A stretch of DNA of 64,000 nt from Sanghuangporus weigelae. Its lineage: Eukaryota; Basidiomycota; Agaricomycetes; Hymenochaetales; Hymenochaetaceae. The stretch spans positions 992,001-1,056,000 of the forward strand of contig CP137320.1 of assembly GCA_033182465.1 (NCBI GenBank). The letters run 5' to 3'. The position numbers and the translations under genes were made by a program. Positions within the stretch are counted from its first letter, which is position 1. Each line of letters opens with the position of its first letter. The notes beneath the pieces are model-generated. The model saw only the letters and a program-made list of their open reading frames with translations. It ran no database searches and was not told the origin of the DNA. Positions 45,789 to 58,058 of this stretch are shown here, piece by piece.

Positions 45789-47628
45789 AGTATGTCTGGT
45801 ATCACTGAGTAGTTGGTTCGTTCAAGTTTCAGCTAAGGCACTACTACATCAATCACAGTGGCTTCCTCACAAGAACAGGATCTGACAAACGGCACTGTCG
45901 TAAAAGCAGAAGGAGCTGTTGAAGACATCCAGGTGGACGTCGAGCTTTCTACTCCTATGTTTACGTTGCTCACGTGTGGGCTTCTCTACTGTCCAGCTGG
46001 GCCAGGACGAATCAGGTCCTCCAGAAGTGTGGATAAAGCTCAGATTTACATGGGCTGGCAAGATGTATGATATAAATGTCGCAGAATCGGATCGGTGAGT
46101 CCTTATTTCATCACATTTGAAGCCATGTACTAATTGGCCGGAACCTGCCAAGGGTTTACGATCTCAAGTCATTGATATTCAGTATGACGAACGTGCCTCC
46201 AGACAGGCAGAAGATCCTAGGACTCGTGAAGGGCAGGCTCCCACCTGAAGAAGAAACAATGTCGGTACTCTATTAGCTACTTCCCAGATGCGACTGCAGC
46301 TTATGTTTCGTTTCTATCAGATCAGCTCTTAAGCTTACATCTGGAAAGAAATTCTCGCTCGTTGGGACTGCTTTAGGTGACGAGCTCAAGGATCCTTCCC
46401 GTAGGCCTTTAATCCCCGTGGTTCTTTCGTTCTTTGATTTCATGCATGACATTCAGAATCGGAGGAATTCCCAGATGTCTTCAATGACCTCGACCTCGAC
46501 TTTTCTGAAAATCTGCAAGCATCGCGGGATTACATCTCCGACAGGCGAAACCAGCGGAAGATCAAGGAGGCCAGTCAGAGGTTACGTGAAAATCTGACTC
46601 TGATGCATCCTTTACGAGAAGGGAAAAAGCTTCTGGTTCTGGATATCGATTATAGTTGAGTTTTGAGGGTTACGACAAAAAGTTCTATGTATACTGAGGC
46701 TTAGCATAGCCATCTTGGATACCAAGCCGCTTCTAGAAGGCTCGTTGCCACCCATAGAATGCGCGAGGCCTGGACTGCATGAGTTTCTTGAGGCAATATA
46801 CCCTTATTACGATATTTGCGTATGGTAAGTACTGGAGCATTACTTAGTTCCTTGTGACAAGATAATATTTGCGCTTGCAGGTCGCAAACTAGCTGGGTTT
46901 GGCTAGAAACGAAACTTCACGAATTGGGCATGATAGGATCGGAAAGAAACCGCTACAAGGTTTGTCGGATTTGCGTCATCTTGAGCAGTCGTAACTCTAA
47001 CTCAAAATAGATTAACTTTGGTGTGCTTCTCTTCTCTCTATTTGACCGAGTTTATGAACAATGGCCGGTGTTTCGTTATTTGCATGTTTTCCACAGTCCT
47101 GGACAAAACCTGCATGTTCAAAGTGTTTTCGGTGCGCAATGGACAGCAATTCCCTCACCACGTCAAGCCCTTGAAGATCATCTGGAACTTATTTCCTCAG
47201 TAGTACGTTCTCTATTATCTTCTGTTTTTACAGACGTTCTTGATTTTTAGTACAGCAATGCTTCAAACACGATTCATATCGATGACCTCGTCCGTCCCTA
47301 TCCACGAATTGTGTGCTGACGTGTAATGCTGAATATTGATTCTCTAGAGTCGGAATTTCGCGCTCAATCCTGGCGAAGGACTAAAGATCAGTGCTTTCAA
47401 GGAAGCGCACACTCTTCGTGCCTCGGAAGACCGTGAGCTGGAGAAGCTCGCTCGATATATGGTACACATTGCGATCCTTCCGGACCTCAAGTCAATTGAT
47501 CATAGGGTGAGCCCATCCTTCATCGATCATCCATGAATCTGTCAGACAATTGCTTCGTTCGCAAGGAATGGAAGAAGATTGCCAGATCATTGCGATCTGG
47601 ACCTCAGCGCGGTGCCAACAATTCCTAA
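45789..47628 (+). CDS. UBLCP1-type proteasome phosphatase (ubiquitin-like + FCP domain)
   Basis: UBLCP1 docks on the proteasome through its ubiquitin-like domain and dephosphorylates 19S subunits with an HAD-type FCP/SCP phosphatase domain. The ubiquitin-like part reads LGQDESGPPEVWIKLRFTWA, GKMYDINVAESDRVYDLKSL, and MTNVPPDRQKILGLVKGRLP. The phosphatase part has the catalytic DxDxT motif in LLVLDIDYTILDTKPLLEGS, then RPGLHEFLEAIYPYYDICVW, SQTSWVWLETKLHELGM, and DDLSRNFALNPGEGLKISAF. The C terminus after an intron is probably DHR|EWKKIARSLRSG. About ten introns are present. No in-frame ATG precedes MASSQEQD. The best solution is that A (45789) before a GTATGT donor joins TG at 45859, giving a start codon split by an intron. 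The last intron and tail are less certain. Confidence 0.88.
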
Positions 47629-47739
47629 GTCTCGTGCCAATGAACTTTGTATATACAATCACGGTAAAGAGATCATGTGTGGCATGCGGAAGGATAGCAA
47701 AGGAATACAAAAACATGCAGAGACTATATAAGTTGTAAA

Positions 47740-50449
47740 TCAAGCTGAGATATCTGATAAGAGACTATATAAACTGCCCGAGGCGGTCATCTTGCCACGG
47801 CCATTAACAGCGGGACCAATCTCGGAATTCGCAGCCACTTTCTGTGCCTTCCGTCTGGTCTTCCTTCCTTGTCGTTCCTCTGTGAAACAGATTTCCAGAC
47901 CATCAGTCACTGCTTCCCAAACATTCTCAGACACGCCGGCGATCTCACTGGAAGTAAGAAGGCTATGGAAACGTAGCCCAGAAAAGAAGTGGGCACAGGC
48001 CGGAATGGCATCCGTAAGAAGAAGAACTTGGACAACGTGTTCGATGCACTCCAGCGCTGTCAAGATTTGCGCTGTCAGCTGGATAGAGCGTTCGGAAACT
48101 TCAGATGGTGGATCAAGAGATATCTGCTCAGAAGAACGAGACATAGACGCGAGGAAGGCGCGCGCCTCCTTTCGGGTCCATTTCTCCATTCGTCGCTCTT
48201 TCGAATTGGTAGCTTCTTCTGCGCGTTCGTGCAACCTACTGATCACCAGACGTAGACAGAGAATGGGCATGCGGTCATCTTCGGATACATTGAGAACACT
48301 TTGAGGGCTGATGCGTAGAAATGAGCAGAGAATCGCGATACGTTCGTCTTCAGATCGCAATTGAAATGGTATTGTCGGCAATCCGTCATCGGGTGGAGAT
48401 GAGCCAATAAAATGGTGAAGGGAAGTAACTTCAATCTCTTCAGCTACGACGCGTGCTCCTCGGCGAACGTATTCCGTTACAGTCTTACATCGGGCGGTAA
48501 TACGTTTCTTCGTGATTGTAGGCCGCTGCAAGGGGGCAGGACTGCGGACAGATGAACTCGGAGCGGTGGAGTCATTGACGGAATCAAAATCCCGTATGCT
48601 GTCCTGGTCAATCGACGAAGCTGTCTTGATTCGCTCGTCAGCATTATACTGGAGCTGTCTTAATTCACCCCGCAATTTGCTGACATCGGCCGAGATATCG
48701 TCCCCATCTCCATACTCGTCTTCTGATTCCTCCACAACATCAACCAGTTCATCAAGGTCGTCCTCCAAGGAGTCCATGCCTTCCTCTTCGCTCTCAGGCA
48801 TTGGAGGAGCAGGAATGATAATCCCATCTTCTAAGAGAGAATATGCGAACTGGCGCATGTGTCTTGAGATACTACGGGATACCGTCTCCACATCCGGATT
48901 CTCCAAGAATATATCTGGCCAAAACGTCCTCGTCGAGAGTATGTCCATCAAATAGGGCGAAAACTTTCCTAAACGATATGCGCGTAGATATAGTGCAGAA
49001 ATCGTCTCCGCGTAGGTGCAGGAGCCATCTATTCCCATACGATCCATTTGCACCACGAGTCGGCATTCATGAGGTAAATGAAGTGCGCAGACAGTGCTAG
49101 ATAGAAATGCATCTTCAGAAGGCCGTAATTGCATTGCATATGGCAGAGTGCCTTCAACGATTCTCTCGATCATAGCCGCTTGCTGATCGGGCCCAACGAG
49201 CGCAGAAGGTGCACCGCTGTTCACAGCGAGTGCTTCGACTGTCGTTTGTATGAGTTCCATAACACTCTGCGGTCTCTTCTTGACCCGTTTACCGGGACGG
49301 CCGAACAAAAGGGTGTTCAAGGTGCTACTCGCATGCGTTATCCGTTGGGAGTTAGTCAAACGCCTTTCGAATAGCAGGCTCGTGATGGCCCTCGGATTTA
49401 CTGCGTAAGAGGGTCGGTCACCTGGTTGTAAAGTATAATCATTTCCCACAAGAGCTCCGAGAAGCGGTAGTATTGAGACAGGTAAGTTCAGGTGTTGAGC
49501 GAGGGAGGCAGGCGTATACAACGAAACCGACAGAGAAAAGTCTGTAGAATCCGGAGGAATAACTCCACAGCCAGCCATTCGCTCCGGAACAGTCCTCTTC
49601 TTCTTCTTCACGGATTGAAACCCATCATCGGCGTCCTCGCCGGCAGTCTGCTCATTCTTGCTATCGGAAACAAGCCAGACCATCTCCTCCAGTGGCACAT
49701 ATCCGAGATATCCTTCGCTATTAAAGACAACGAAATCCGAGTCCCGACCAGCCACATACGCTCGGAGGCGTCCTGCGAGTTCGACAGCATATGGGTCAGC
49801 CTCCTCGTCGGCGAAGTGAACTTCAATCTGGTCTCCAGTTGCGCCTTCTTCATACTCCGTCGGTACTGCCTCCAAAGTATCGTGTTGAAAATCGAGCAAG
49901 GCATGCACACAAACCGTGAGCGCCAAAGGAGGTATGATACGCGCCTCGTTCAGAAATCGACGAGTATTGCGGGAGGCAGCAGATGTTCTGAAAAACAACA
50001 GCGCCTGCTGTACATGCGCTTGATTGAGGCGGCTTATAGCAGTATCTAGCTTTCCTGGAGGCGTAGAGCCTGCAAGCTACAGTTAGGCATCATCCAGCTC
50101 TGATTCTCGGAGGGTCTAAATCACTGACCATCAAAAACGAAGATTGGTCGAAGTCCGACCGCTATCCAGGCCTTCACAATCCTGACAACGAGGCGGTAGA
50201 ACGCTTCATATTCGCCACCATAAACCCATGGAAGGCCCGAATCTTCAAGCACTTTATAGATGAAGCTAAGAAGAGTCCATGCAAAACATATGCGGTCAGT
50301 CTAAAGATGCGAGACCGCATACGTGGCACGTACGACCATCCGTCGACAACCAAAGGAGTTGATGGGCGATCTTGTTGAGAGAAATTGATGGTCTTGGATA
50401 AGATAGCCCTCTTTTCTCTAAGGAATGTTGTTAGACCGTGGACACCCAT
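47740..50449 (-). CDS. Asteroid-like XPG/FEN1-fold protein
   Basis: This matches the Asteroid family, relatives of XPG/FEN1 nucleases with a PIN-like fold; the biochemical role in fungi is unknown. Three exons (50449-50337, 50265-50129, 50069-47740) give about 859 residues. The N terminus MGVHGLTTFLREKRAILSKT carries the typical MGxxGL start. It continues PLVVDGCFIYKVLEDSGLPW, GGEYEAFYRLVVRIVKAW, and LRPIFVFDGSTPPGKLDTAI. The middle has GRDSDFVVFNSEGYLGYVPL and PVSILPLLGALVGNDYTLQP, equivalent to the XPG I region (acidic DSD and GND). A strongly acidic segment is at ESEEEGMDSLEDDLDELVDV. The C terminus is helical and basic (GRKTRRKAQKV). It is convergent with UBLCP1. Confidence 0.9.
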
Positions 50450-51609
50450 GAGGAGTCGAATATCTTCAAAAAGGAATTCGCAGATGATTGGAAGCTCACG
50501 TGAGATCGGCACCTGATCAGGCAATCTTTACTTGTGCACGGGGCCCAGGACAGCTTCTGACTACTTGGATGTATTGATATTCTTGAAGGTAAGCATATTT
50601 CTGATCTTTTTTCCTATGATGAGTTCGTTTGCCGCCCCAGTCGTAGTCAAAAGGACTGTGACGATCGGCAGAGCATCCATAGCCAAACATTGCACCACTG
50701 ATCAGGCTCTTCTATCGACTTTACTTCTTGAAGAAAATTTATGCTGACTCCGCTATTCAATAGGTGATTTAATAAAGTGATTCTGGTTGAGCAGATGGAT
50801 GAGACAGAGTTGCATAGATAGAATGGCCTCGGTGAGTAGCGGTGTCCTCTGGACGTTTCCCACCTTCCACTTGATGACTACCATAACCACCTCGTCCGAC
50901 GCCCAAGGCGATTGAGGAAACTCTTATACAAAACCTAAGAACAGCCAGCTGAACTTCCTTCATATTTCCTACGCTTCCAATTCTACTGCTGATTCTTTTC
51001 AATCTATAGGCTTAGTACAGTGCGAACCATAGTAGCTCAACATCCACCGCGAGCCTTGTTTACTGGGATGAGACTAATGCCAGATATACACACAAGAGCT
51101 GAGAACTGCTCTGGACCGAGACGCACTCCATTCTCGGCGAATGCCATGTAATAGCTGATAAGTAACCTTGGTCTCTCGTGTATCGTTTAGTTGCAGAAGA
51201 ATACACTCGAGTTTTTTCCCTCCTTACATCTGTTCGTCCCACGTGTCTGCCACGTGCATAAAGGATCGAGCATTTTCAGGCCTCCTACTCACGCTTCGTA
51301 CTCGAGATTGTCGTCAGTATTCTCCATAATGTGCTTGCAATAGGTTTGCTGCGTAGAATCCATCGAACTCAACCAAGACGGTTGTGGTTGTTTTGTCATC
51401 TGGGGCTTTTGAGTGTTCGGAATCTTTTTATGTTTTCGTTTTCACATGCGAACTTGAAGCAGGCAATCAACGTGTCTCGTTCAAGTTCTTGTTCATCAGG
51501 ACCTACGATATCCTGCAGCGTCAGAAGAGTAGCATTTGCTCAACAAGTACATTTTACAAGCTGCCGTCAGCAAAGTCGAGTCGTACAAACGCAGAGATCG
51601 CTTGCCGAA
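50450..51609. other. Divergent upstream region, Asteroid-like / Nudix
   Basis: This 1.16-kb stretch lies between the Asteroid-like start and the most likely Nudix start. Short frames (50532-50747 plus, 50769-51002 minus, 51060-51242 minus) show no domain. From about 51430 the plus strand is in frame with the Nudix gene, so the last 180 bp may encode an N-terminal extension. A CACGTG hexamer occurs twice (51239-51244 and 51251-51256). Confidence 0.45.
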
Positions 51610-52623
51610 ATGGTCTCCAAGGCACCTCGTCCGTCTGCGAGTTTGATTGTAGTCAACTCAAAGAATGAGATCCTCATGGTCCAACGGCATTTGGATTCTC
51701 ACTCTTTTGCTGGTGCGCATGTAGGCTTCGTCTGTTGATTGCTTTTTCATTCAAATAATTGATTTCCTGGGCTCTCATGAAGGTGTTTCCTGGAGGTAAT
51801 TTTGATCAAACGCAGGATAGTTCATTAGAAATGACGGCAATTCGCGAAACCTTTGAGGAGACTGGCATACTCCTGGCGTCACGAGCTTCAGGATTCGAAG
51901 ACACCAGAATATCGGAAAATGTGCTTGAAGAGGCTCGCAAAGCCATTCATACCGGAAAGCATCTGTTCGCTGATTTTCTGTCAGAGAGCGGGCTTGTACC
52001 GGACATTGCGTCTCTTCTCCCATTCTCAACATGGATAACACCACCTCAGGTCCCTAGGTGAAACTCTCTCACCGGTTATCAATGATATCATATTCACCTT
52101 TGCTTGCAGGCGCTTTCGAACCTGTTTCTTCGTTACTTTCCTCCCAGTGGCCTCCGCACTGTTCGGGCCGTCTTCAGGAAACCATATCCATCGACTTCCC
52201 ACCCCAGACTCACCGGATAGCGAGGCTTCAGCTTCGACAGAGGTCGTGTCAGCACAATTTGTTCACCCGCGTGATCTACTATCTGCTTTCTCGCGCGAGG
52301 AAATAGGGTTGATGCCACCTCAGTTTTATATCATATCAATCCTTCAAGATATATTCGGCTCTGACCCGGATTCAAGCACGAATACCCCTACTCAGCGCGA
52401 GCAGGTACAGCGAATTTCTAACAGTTCCTTCGGTCGATCGGAGTTTAATCCTCGCTTCGACCCCGAAGCCTCATCTGATGGGAGCCGAGCACTCATCCTT
52501 GAAGGGGACGAGACCAGGGGAGGAAAGAAGGGCCAATTGCACAGAGTAATCTTCGTGCGGCGGAAGAACTCACCTGTCAGTAGGACTTTCTCGGTCTCCA
52601 CTGGCTCTAATGAGATTTACTGA
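51610..52623 (+). CDS. Nudix hydrolase, NUDT19-like (CoA/acyl-CoA diphosphatase type)
   Basis: The family cleaves CoA or acyl-CoA pyrophosphate bonds, usually in peroxisomes or mitochondria. The start region PRPSASLIVVNSKNEILMVQ, RHLDSHSFAGAHVFPGGNFD and the Nudix box MTAIRETFEETGILL (RExxEETG) are clear. Before the box there is the longer spacer after GGNFD typical of NUDT19. The rest reads ASLLPFSTWITPPQVPRRFR, TCFFVTFLPVASALFGPS, and VSAQFVHPRDLLSAFSREEI, GLMPPQFYIISILQDIF. Two introns are fixed: one after GAHV at about 51721, and one after QVPR at about 52058. An in-frame extension upstream starting at ATG 51430 is Ser/Arg-rich and could be a mitochondrial presequence. The C-terminal end (from about residue 270) does not resemble the family and the stop is less sure. 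Confidence 0.85.
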
Positions 52624-53271
52624 GACGTTGCGTATAGCTACCTCGCCAATTACAGCTGATCCGCAATTTCGATATACTTACTGGATTTGGAGAGCCGGAA
52701 GCAGCGAAGTCGAATCTATAGTGTTTAAGGACAAGTCGATCTTTCAGCTTAAATGCTATAATACAGCGTCAATTACTGACTTGCAAAGCAAATTCATTGT
52801 TATCTTGCGACCATTCGGCACAGTTGCGAAATTGCTTTGAGGAAACTCAGCCAATTATTCTGTCGTGTCATCTAGTCCAGATTTCAAGATCCAGAGAAGT
52901 CGCAGTCGAGTAGCGACTGTACATATCCTGAAACACTATTTGGACTTTCCGAAAGTCCGGGAATCGATAAGGCGGCTCCATGGTTCTTGTCGTTTCACCA
53001 TTGACATCCTCGACCTTGACAAGTTTATCGAACGTTCTTTCGACAGCAGCTCTGGGAAAATCATACGGCGCCGAGCCCGTGAGAAATACCTTCTTTTGAC
53101 GAGCTAACTAGCTCAAATTTTCGCTGGCGTGACTGCGAGTGCCGTACTGCACAGAATATGAGGCAGGACGCGTAATTTTTTCTGTCATTTTTACCAATTA
53201 GACTTGGGACTGGAATGTGTCTAACATGCGCTACAGTTCAAGTTGTCACGACTTTGTCTGGACCATTAAAA
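52624..53271. other. Intergenic region
   Basis: These 650 bp between the Nudix stop and the first DUF1479 stop carry only chance open frames. A plus frame at 52865-53107 (DILDLDKFIERSF) is open but domainless. Nothing else is seen. Confidence 0.4.
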
Positions 53272-55126
53272 TCAGTAAGCAAGGCCCATAGCCCTCCTTG
53301 CTGATTCCCCAACAATATCTTCGTCTTTTCCAACGCCAACGAAAGTGCCTTCGCCAGGAGTCTTGGGGAAGTCGGGAGGTGTTGCTCCCTTGAGGAACGT
53401 CTCCTTCTGACGATCTATATAGCTGAGATTCTGAGGTGTAAGCGGAGTCGCAGGAATATACATGACTAAGGCATATTAGGGTCAAAATCGAGACCAGAAA
53501 TCGAGTCGGCGGGAGAGAACGTACCAGCAGAATCTTCCGATCCTGTATGTTCTTGCTCGACACTGTGCACTACATCGCAATGCCAAAATACCATGTCTCC
53601 TGGTTTCACGATCGGTACGGATGTCATGCTTTCTTCGAGCCGCAGGTGCGGATGAGATTCAGGAGTAAGACGAGGACCAAAGAAGCCGCCGTCTTTCTCG
53701 AAAATGCCTGGAAAATCAGGCGTGTTCACGTCTGAATTCAATCGATTGAGTAATGCACAGTATCAGCAAAAGACGAAGAGCATACCAAATTCCCAGTTCT
53801 CAGGATCAAGTGAATTTGCTGTCACCAGGCTCTTCTTGAGCTTGAAGAATGGGCGCAGAATAAGATATGCATTGGATAGAAGTACGTTCGGGAAGACTTT
53901 GAGTGTCCCTTGCGTCGGAGCCGTTTCACTACGACGATTAATGTCATTCAGGTTCTCCACGGAGGTGGAACAGATAATTCCCTACCTCAAAGCAAGCCAT
54001 CCCTGGAAGGTTCGGAAAACACTAGCCTTTCACGCAACGTAATTCAATTGTAGTCAGGAATTAACCAACGTGTTTGGGCTGAGATTTGCTTGGAACATAC
54101 TTGATTGGGACGGCGGTACATTGAGGTTTTAGCTTGCAATCTATCGACCAGATCGTACGGATCGTGCTTTCTCCAATCGCCCCTCAGAATATCATCGTAG
54201 CAACTCCTAAAGTTTGTGTCTTCCTGGATTACAGTGCGCTTCAGCTATGTGCCACGAGCAGCAATAATTAGGAACGACTGACCCATCGTTCAATGCCTCC
54301 GCTATCAATATGTGGAGGATGTGCATCCCATTGGACACCCGGGTGTCTAGTTACATTGTCAGTTCAAGTGAAGAGTTGCAGTGACATGAATTCAAAAGGG
54401 CATACCTGATTCTGAATCTATCGGCATAAGATAAGGGAGTAGCAAGCTCGACGCCTTTGAGTACGTCTGTGATGCCTTCTTCAGGTGCATTTATGTGATA
54501 GAGATTATTGAGCCAAGTTCCGAGCTGTAGAACGTTGGGATGAGCGCGAGCCTGCACCTGAGGTCTCGTCCAGCTGAATATGTGGTGATTAGACATACAA
54601 CTGACGAATGCGGAACTGACGTACTAGAGCTGGAAGAATTGTTTGTCTTCTTCAGGAAAACCTGAGGACATGTTATAGCTTCAATTGCTCCGGTGCGCAA
54701 GTACAGTTTATTTTGTTTACCTTCCACCGGGTTTACTTTAACGAATTTCTTGAGTTCTTCCTTCCATTCTTTCGCTTGTTCATCTTCTACAACGTTCTTA
54801 ATCAAGACCGCACCACGTCTCTTGATTTGCTCGACCCGCTCAGGCTCCAGTTTCTGCAGATCCGAGAACTCTATCTGTGGAATAATCTGGTTTATTCGAC
54901 GAATATAACTTTATTAGTGCGAAAAGTTCAATTGGATAGTCGAGAAGATACCCACAGAAGATCCTCGAGCTTTGATCTCTTCGACGGAAGTGCGAAGTTC
55001 TTCAAGGAGATCATTCCACGCGGTCGTCAGGCGCGCCTTTGACTCTTCATCTTGAGGTACAATACTACGCTTCAGGTCTACAAAGCGTAGTGGAAGAGAA
55101 TTCGGCTTGTTATTTTCAAGTTGCAT
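53272..55126 (-). CDS. DUF1479 protein (YbiU-like), copy A
   Basis: DUF1479 proteins are predicted non-heme iron 2-oxoglutarate-type oxygenases (cupin fold) of unknown substrate, common in fungi and bacteria. From ATG 55126 the reading shows LPLRFVDLKRSIVP, TTAWNDLLEELRTSVEEIKA, IPQIEFSDLQKLEPERVEQI, KRRGAVLIKNVVEDEQAKEW, a central ARAHPNVLQLGTWLNNLYHI, PLSYADRFRIR, DFPGIFEKDGGFFGPRLTPE, and the metal-site segment MVFWHCDVVHSVEQEHTG (His-x-Asp then His). The C terminus ends GEGTFVGVGKDEDIVGESAR. It needs about eight introns. It lies directly downstream of a paralogous copy in the same orientation, with 508 bp between. Confidence 0.88.
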
Positions 55127-55634
55127 ATCCCGTCCCGATGTTATCGTCTGGCGCGTAGGATAAAGAGTTGCTATCAGTAAGTTGGGAAAGGGATTAGAGC
55201 CCTTCAAGCCGTCCTTTTGTACATCTCCAGTTCGAATTTCGGCTGCTTATGTTCGTGCATCATGAGACCGGTCTTATCTGTTCTGAAATTAGAAGTTATA
55301 CTGAAATGAAATGAAAGGTCATGAGAACATCTGCTTAGAACGGGTATGAGAATCCTGCCTCCACAGTATAATAGAAAACGTTGTTCCGAGGATAGTCCTA
55401 TTGGGTGAGAGGTATTACCATAAGGAGGCAGAACGAGCGCTGCAGAGCAGCTCGGGTTGGGGTGACCAAATTGAAAGGACAACCACATACTGGGAGAAAA
55501 ATCATAGTTAAATTAGTCCTTACAGACGACAGGCTACGTCACAGTCCGTGCCTTGTCAAGGTCAAGTCGCTCAGAAGTGCTGCTTACAAGCCAGCGACAT
55601 TAAAAAATTGTTCGGTGATTTCGATCTTCAGAAA
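55127..55634. other. Intergenic region between the two DUF1479 copies
   Basis: This 508-bp spacer is the promoter of copy A and the 3' flank of copy B. I see no leftover coding sequence of either copy in it and no repeat that would mark the duplication endpoints. Confidence 0.5.
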
Positions 55635-57478
55635 TTACCAAGCAAATCCCATAGCTCTCCTCGCCAATTCCCCAATAACATCTCCTTCCTTTCCGACGCC
55701 AATGAAAGTGCCTTCTCCAGCGGTTTTCGGAAAGTCTGGAGCAGTCGCACCCTTGAGAAACGTTTCCTTTTGTCGTTTGACATATTCGAGGTTCTGCGGA
55801 GTGAGTGGAACAGCAGGAATGTACATAACTGCACCGCGTTCGATCGATTGTATGTGAGTGCTGAGGAGGCTTCAAGGAAAGAATGGGAAAAGAACATACC
55901 GGCCGAGTCTTCCTTTCCCGTATGTCCCTGTTCGACACTATGCACAACATCACAGTGCCAAAATACCATATCACCTGGCCTGACTGTTGGAACGGATGTC
56001 ATAGTCTCCTTGAGCCGCATATGAGGATGGGACTCGGATGTCAACCTAGGGCCCCAGTAGCCCCCGTCTTTCTCAAAGATGCCTGGGAAGTCCGGAGTGC
56101 TTATATCTAGAGGAAATAAAGTCAGTAAGATCGTCGTCGTTTCTGAAGCGAGCGACGCAGTCGTACCAAAAACCCAGTTCTCTGGATCAAGAGGATCGTC
56201 CGTCGATAGACTGTCCTTTAATCTGAAGAATGGACGAAGTATGATGTATGCATTGGAAAGGAGTACATCCGGGAAGACTTGAAGTGTTCCCTCTTGCGGC
56301 GAAGTTTCGCTATTGTTTCCATGCAAACCACTTGAATTTGACTGCAGCAAGGCAAACTTGGATGCGCACCTTATTGCAAGCCATCCCTGGAAAGTACGGA
56401 AAACGCTTGCCTAATTGCTTGTGTAAGAATGCAGCCCTTCCAAAGGCAGAGAATTCTGCACGCACTTGCTCCGGTCGTCCATACATAGAAATATTGGCTT
56501 GCAGCCTACCTGCAAGATTGTACGGATCGTGCTTTCTCCACTCGCCCTTAAGAATATCGCCGAAGGTATCCCTCAAACTCATATCCTCCTAATCAAATAG
56601 GCTCATCAATTATCTTTCCGGGAGCTTGAGGAGCAGGATTACATACCCAGCGTTCAATCGTCGCTCCATCAATATGTGGTGGATGTGCAGCCCATTGCAC
56701 GCCAGGATGTCTTGAGAACGCATACATTGATAACGGATATGGAGCAATCAAAGTAAACAATGTACCTAATCCTGAATCTGTCGGCATATGCCAAAGGGGT
56801 AGAGAGCTCCACCCCTTTCACCAGATCCGGTACTTTCTCATTTGGCGCGTCCAGATGATAGAGATTGTTTAACCAAATGCCGAGTTGAAGAACATTCGGA
56901 TGGGCGCGTGCCTGGACTTGTGGTCTCGTCCAGCTGGAATATATAAGTGAATGGTTTCTCGGTCGGAAGCTATCATAAACGTACTAGAGCTCAAAGAATT
57001 GCTTATCTTCTTCCGGGAATCCTGGATTAAAGAGGTGAATATTTCTGTGATCACCGTAGCTCGCCGGAAAGATAGATCATGAACCTTCAACTGGATTGGT
57101 CTTGATGTATTCCTTCAGTTCTTCTCTCCACGAAATCGCCTGATCATCGTCCACGACATTCTTGACCAAGACCGTTCCGCGTCTCTTGATCCGGTCAATC
57201 TGTTCCAAAGTCAAATTCTGCAATTCAGAGAATTCAACCTGTGGTATGATCTAGAGAAAACGATCTTGTCATTACCTCCGTGCTATGGCTATGAATAGAT
57301 GAATACATACCGAAGAACTATTGGTTTTTATTTCGCCGACAGCCGTGCGGAGTTCTCCAAGAAGATCATTCCAAGCGGCCGTCATGCGAGTCTTGGACTC
57401 TTCGTCTGGTACAATACTTCGCTTTAGATCTACGAAGCGCGCAGGGAGAGATCCTGTTTTTCCGTCTTCGCGCTGCAT
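55635..57478 (-). CDS. DUF1479 protein (YbiU-like), copy B
   Basis: This is the upstream tandem paralogue of copy A with the same predicted oxygenase fold. From ATG 57478 it reads LPARFVDLKRSIVPDEESKT, AAWNDLLGELRTAVGEIKT, then the same order of blocks: ARAHPNVLQLGIWLNNLYHL, PLAYADRFRIRL, VQWAAHPPHIDGATIERWV (His-x-Asp of the metal site), STPDFPGIFEKDGGYWGPRL, and MVFWHCDVVHSVEQGHTGKE. The end GEGTFIGVGKEGDVIGELAR lines up with copy A without gaps; over the last 63 residues I count 49 identities. Exon boundaries appear to match those of copy A, so the duplication was of genomic DNA, not retroposition. No disabling change is visible in either copy. Confidence 0.9.
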
Positions 57479-58058
57479 GGTGTGGAAAGACCGTTGCTCT
57501 TAACTCGACTGAACTCGCACAAGACTGGGCTGATAGAAGAGAGAAGCATCTAAGATAACTATGTATTTATCTAGTCGAGCAAAATATTCTGCGGCTAACG
57601 ACGGCGAGTCATGGGACAGGTGGAAGAACTCAATGAACAAGTATCTCAGGTGAGCTTTATATCTGGTTGATCTGAAGACCCTGCAAATAGCGATTTCTGA
57701 ATGAGCGGGGATTCTCATCTCCCGCACAACAAAACTGTTAAGCCAGGCAAGTCAAAGATAGATTCTCCTCCTGCCCTGCCAGTTGGTGATCTTGTCACGT
57801 GCCATGACGGAATAAACGTGAGCTTACATAAGACTGCGTTCTTTAATGCACAACCTTCAGTTGGTCATTAAATCAACCCATGAGAGCCATCTTATCACCG
57901 AATTAGCGAAGAAGCTTCAAGGCATTTGCTCACCTTCACAGCGTATACCTTCTTGCCTGGGTTCCCATGACTTGCCTTCAATGGCTTCGGATTCCAGCAC
58001 CATTCTCCTTTAGCAGCAGAAGCATCTACCGTCCTGCTTCTTCTCTCACTACCAAGTC
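57479..58058. promoter_or_regulatory. Divergent upstream region of DUF1479 copy B and SDR
   Basis: This 580-bp region lies between the divergent starts of DUF1479 copy B and the short-chain dehydrogenase. Such an arrangement may allow co-regulation of two oxidoreductase genes. It holds only short chance frames and no obvious TATA box or repeats. Confidence 0.4.
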
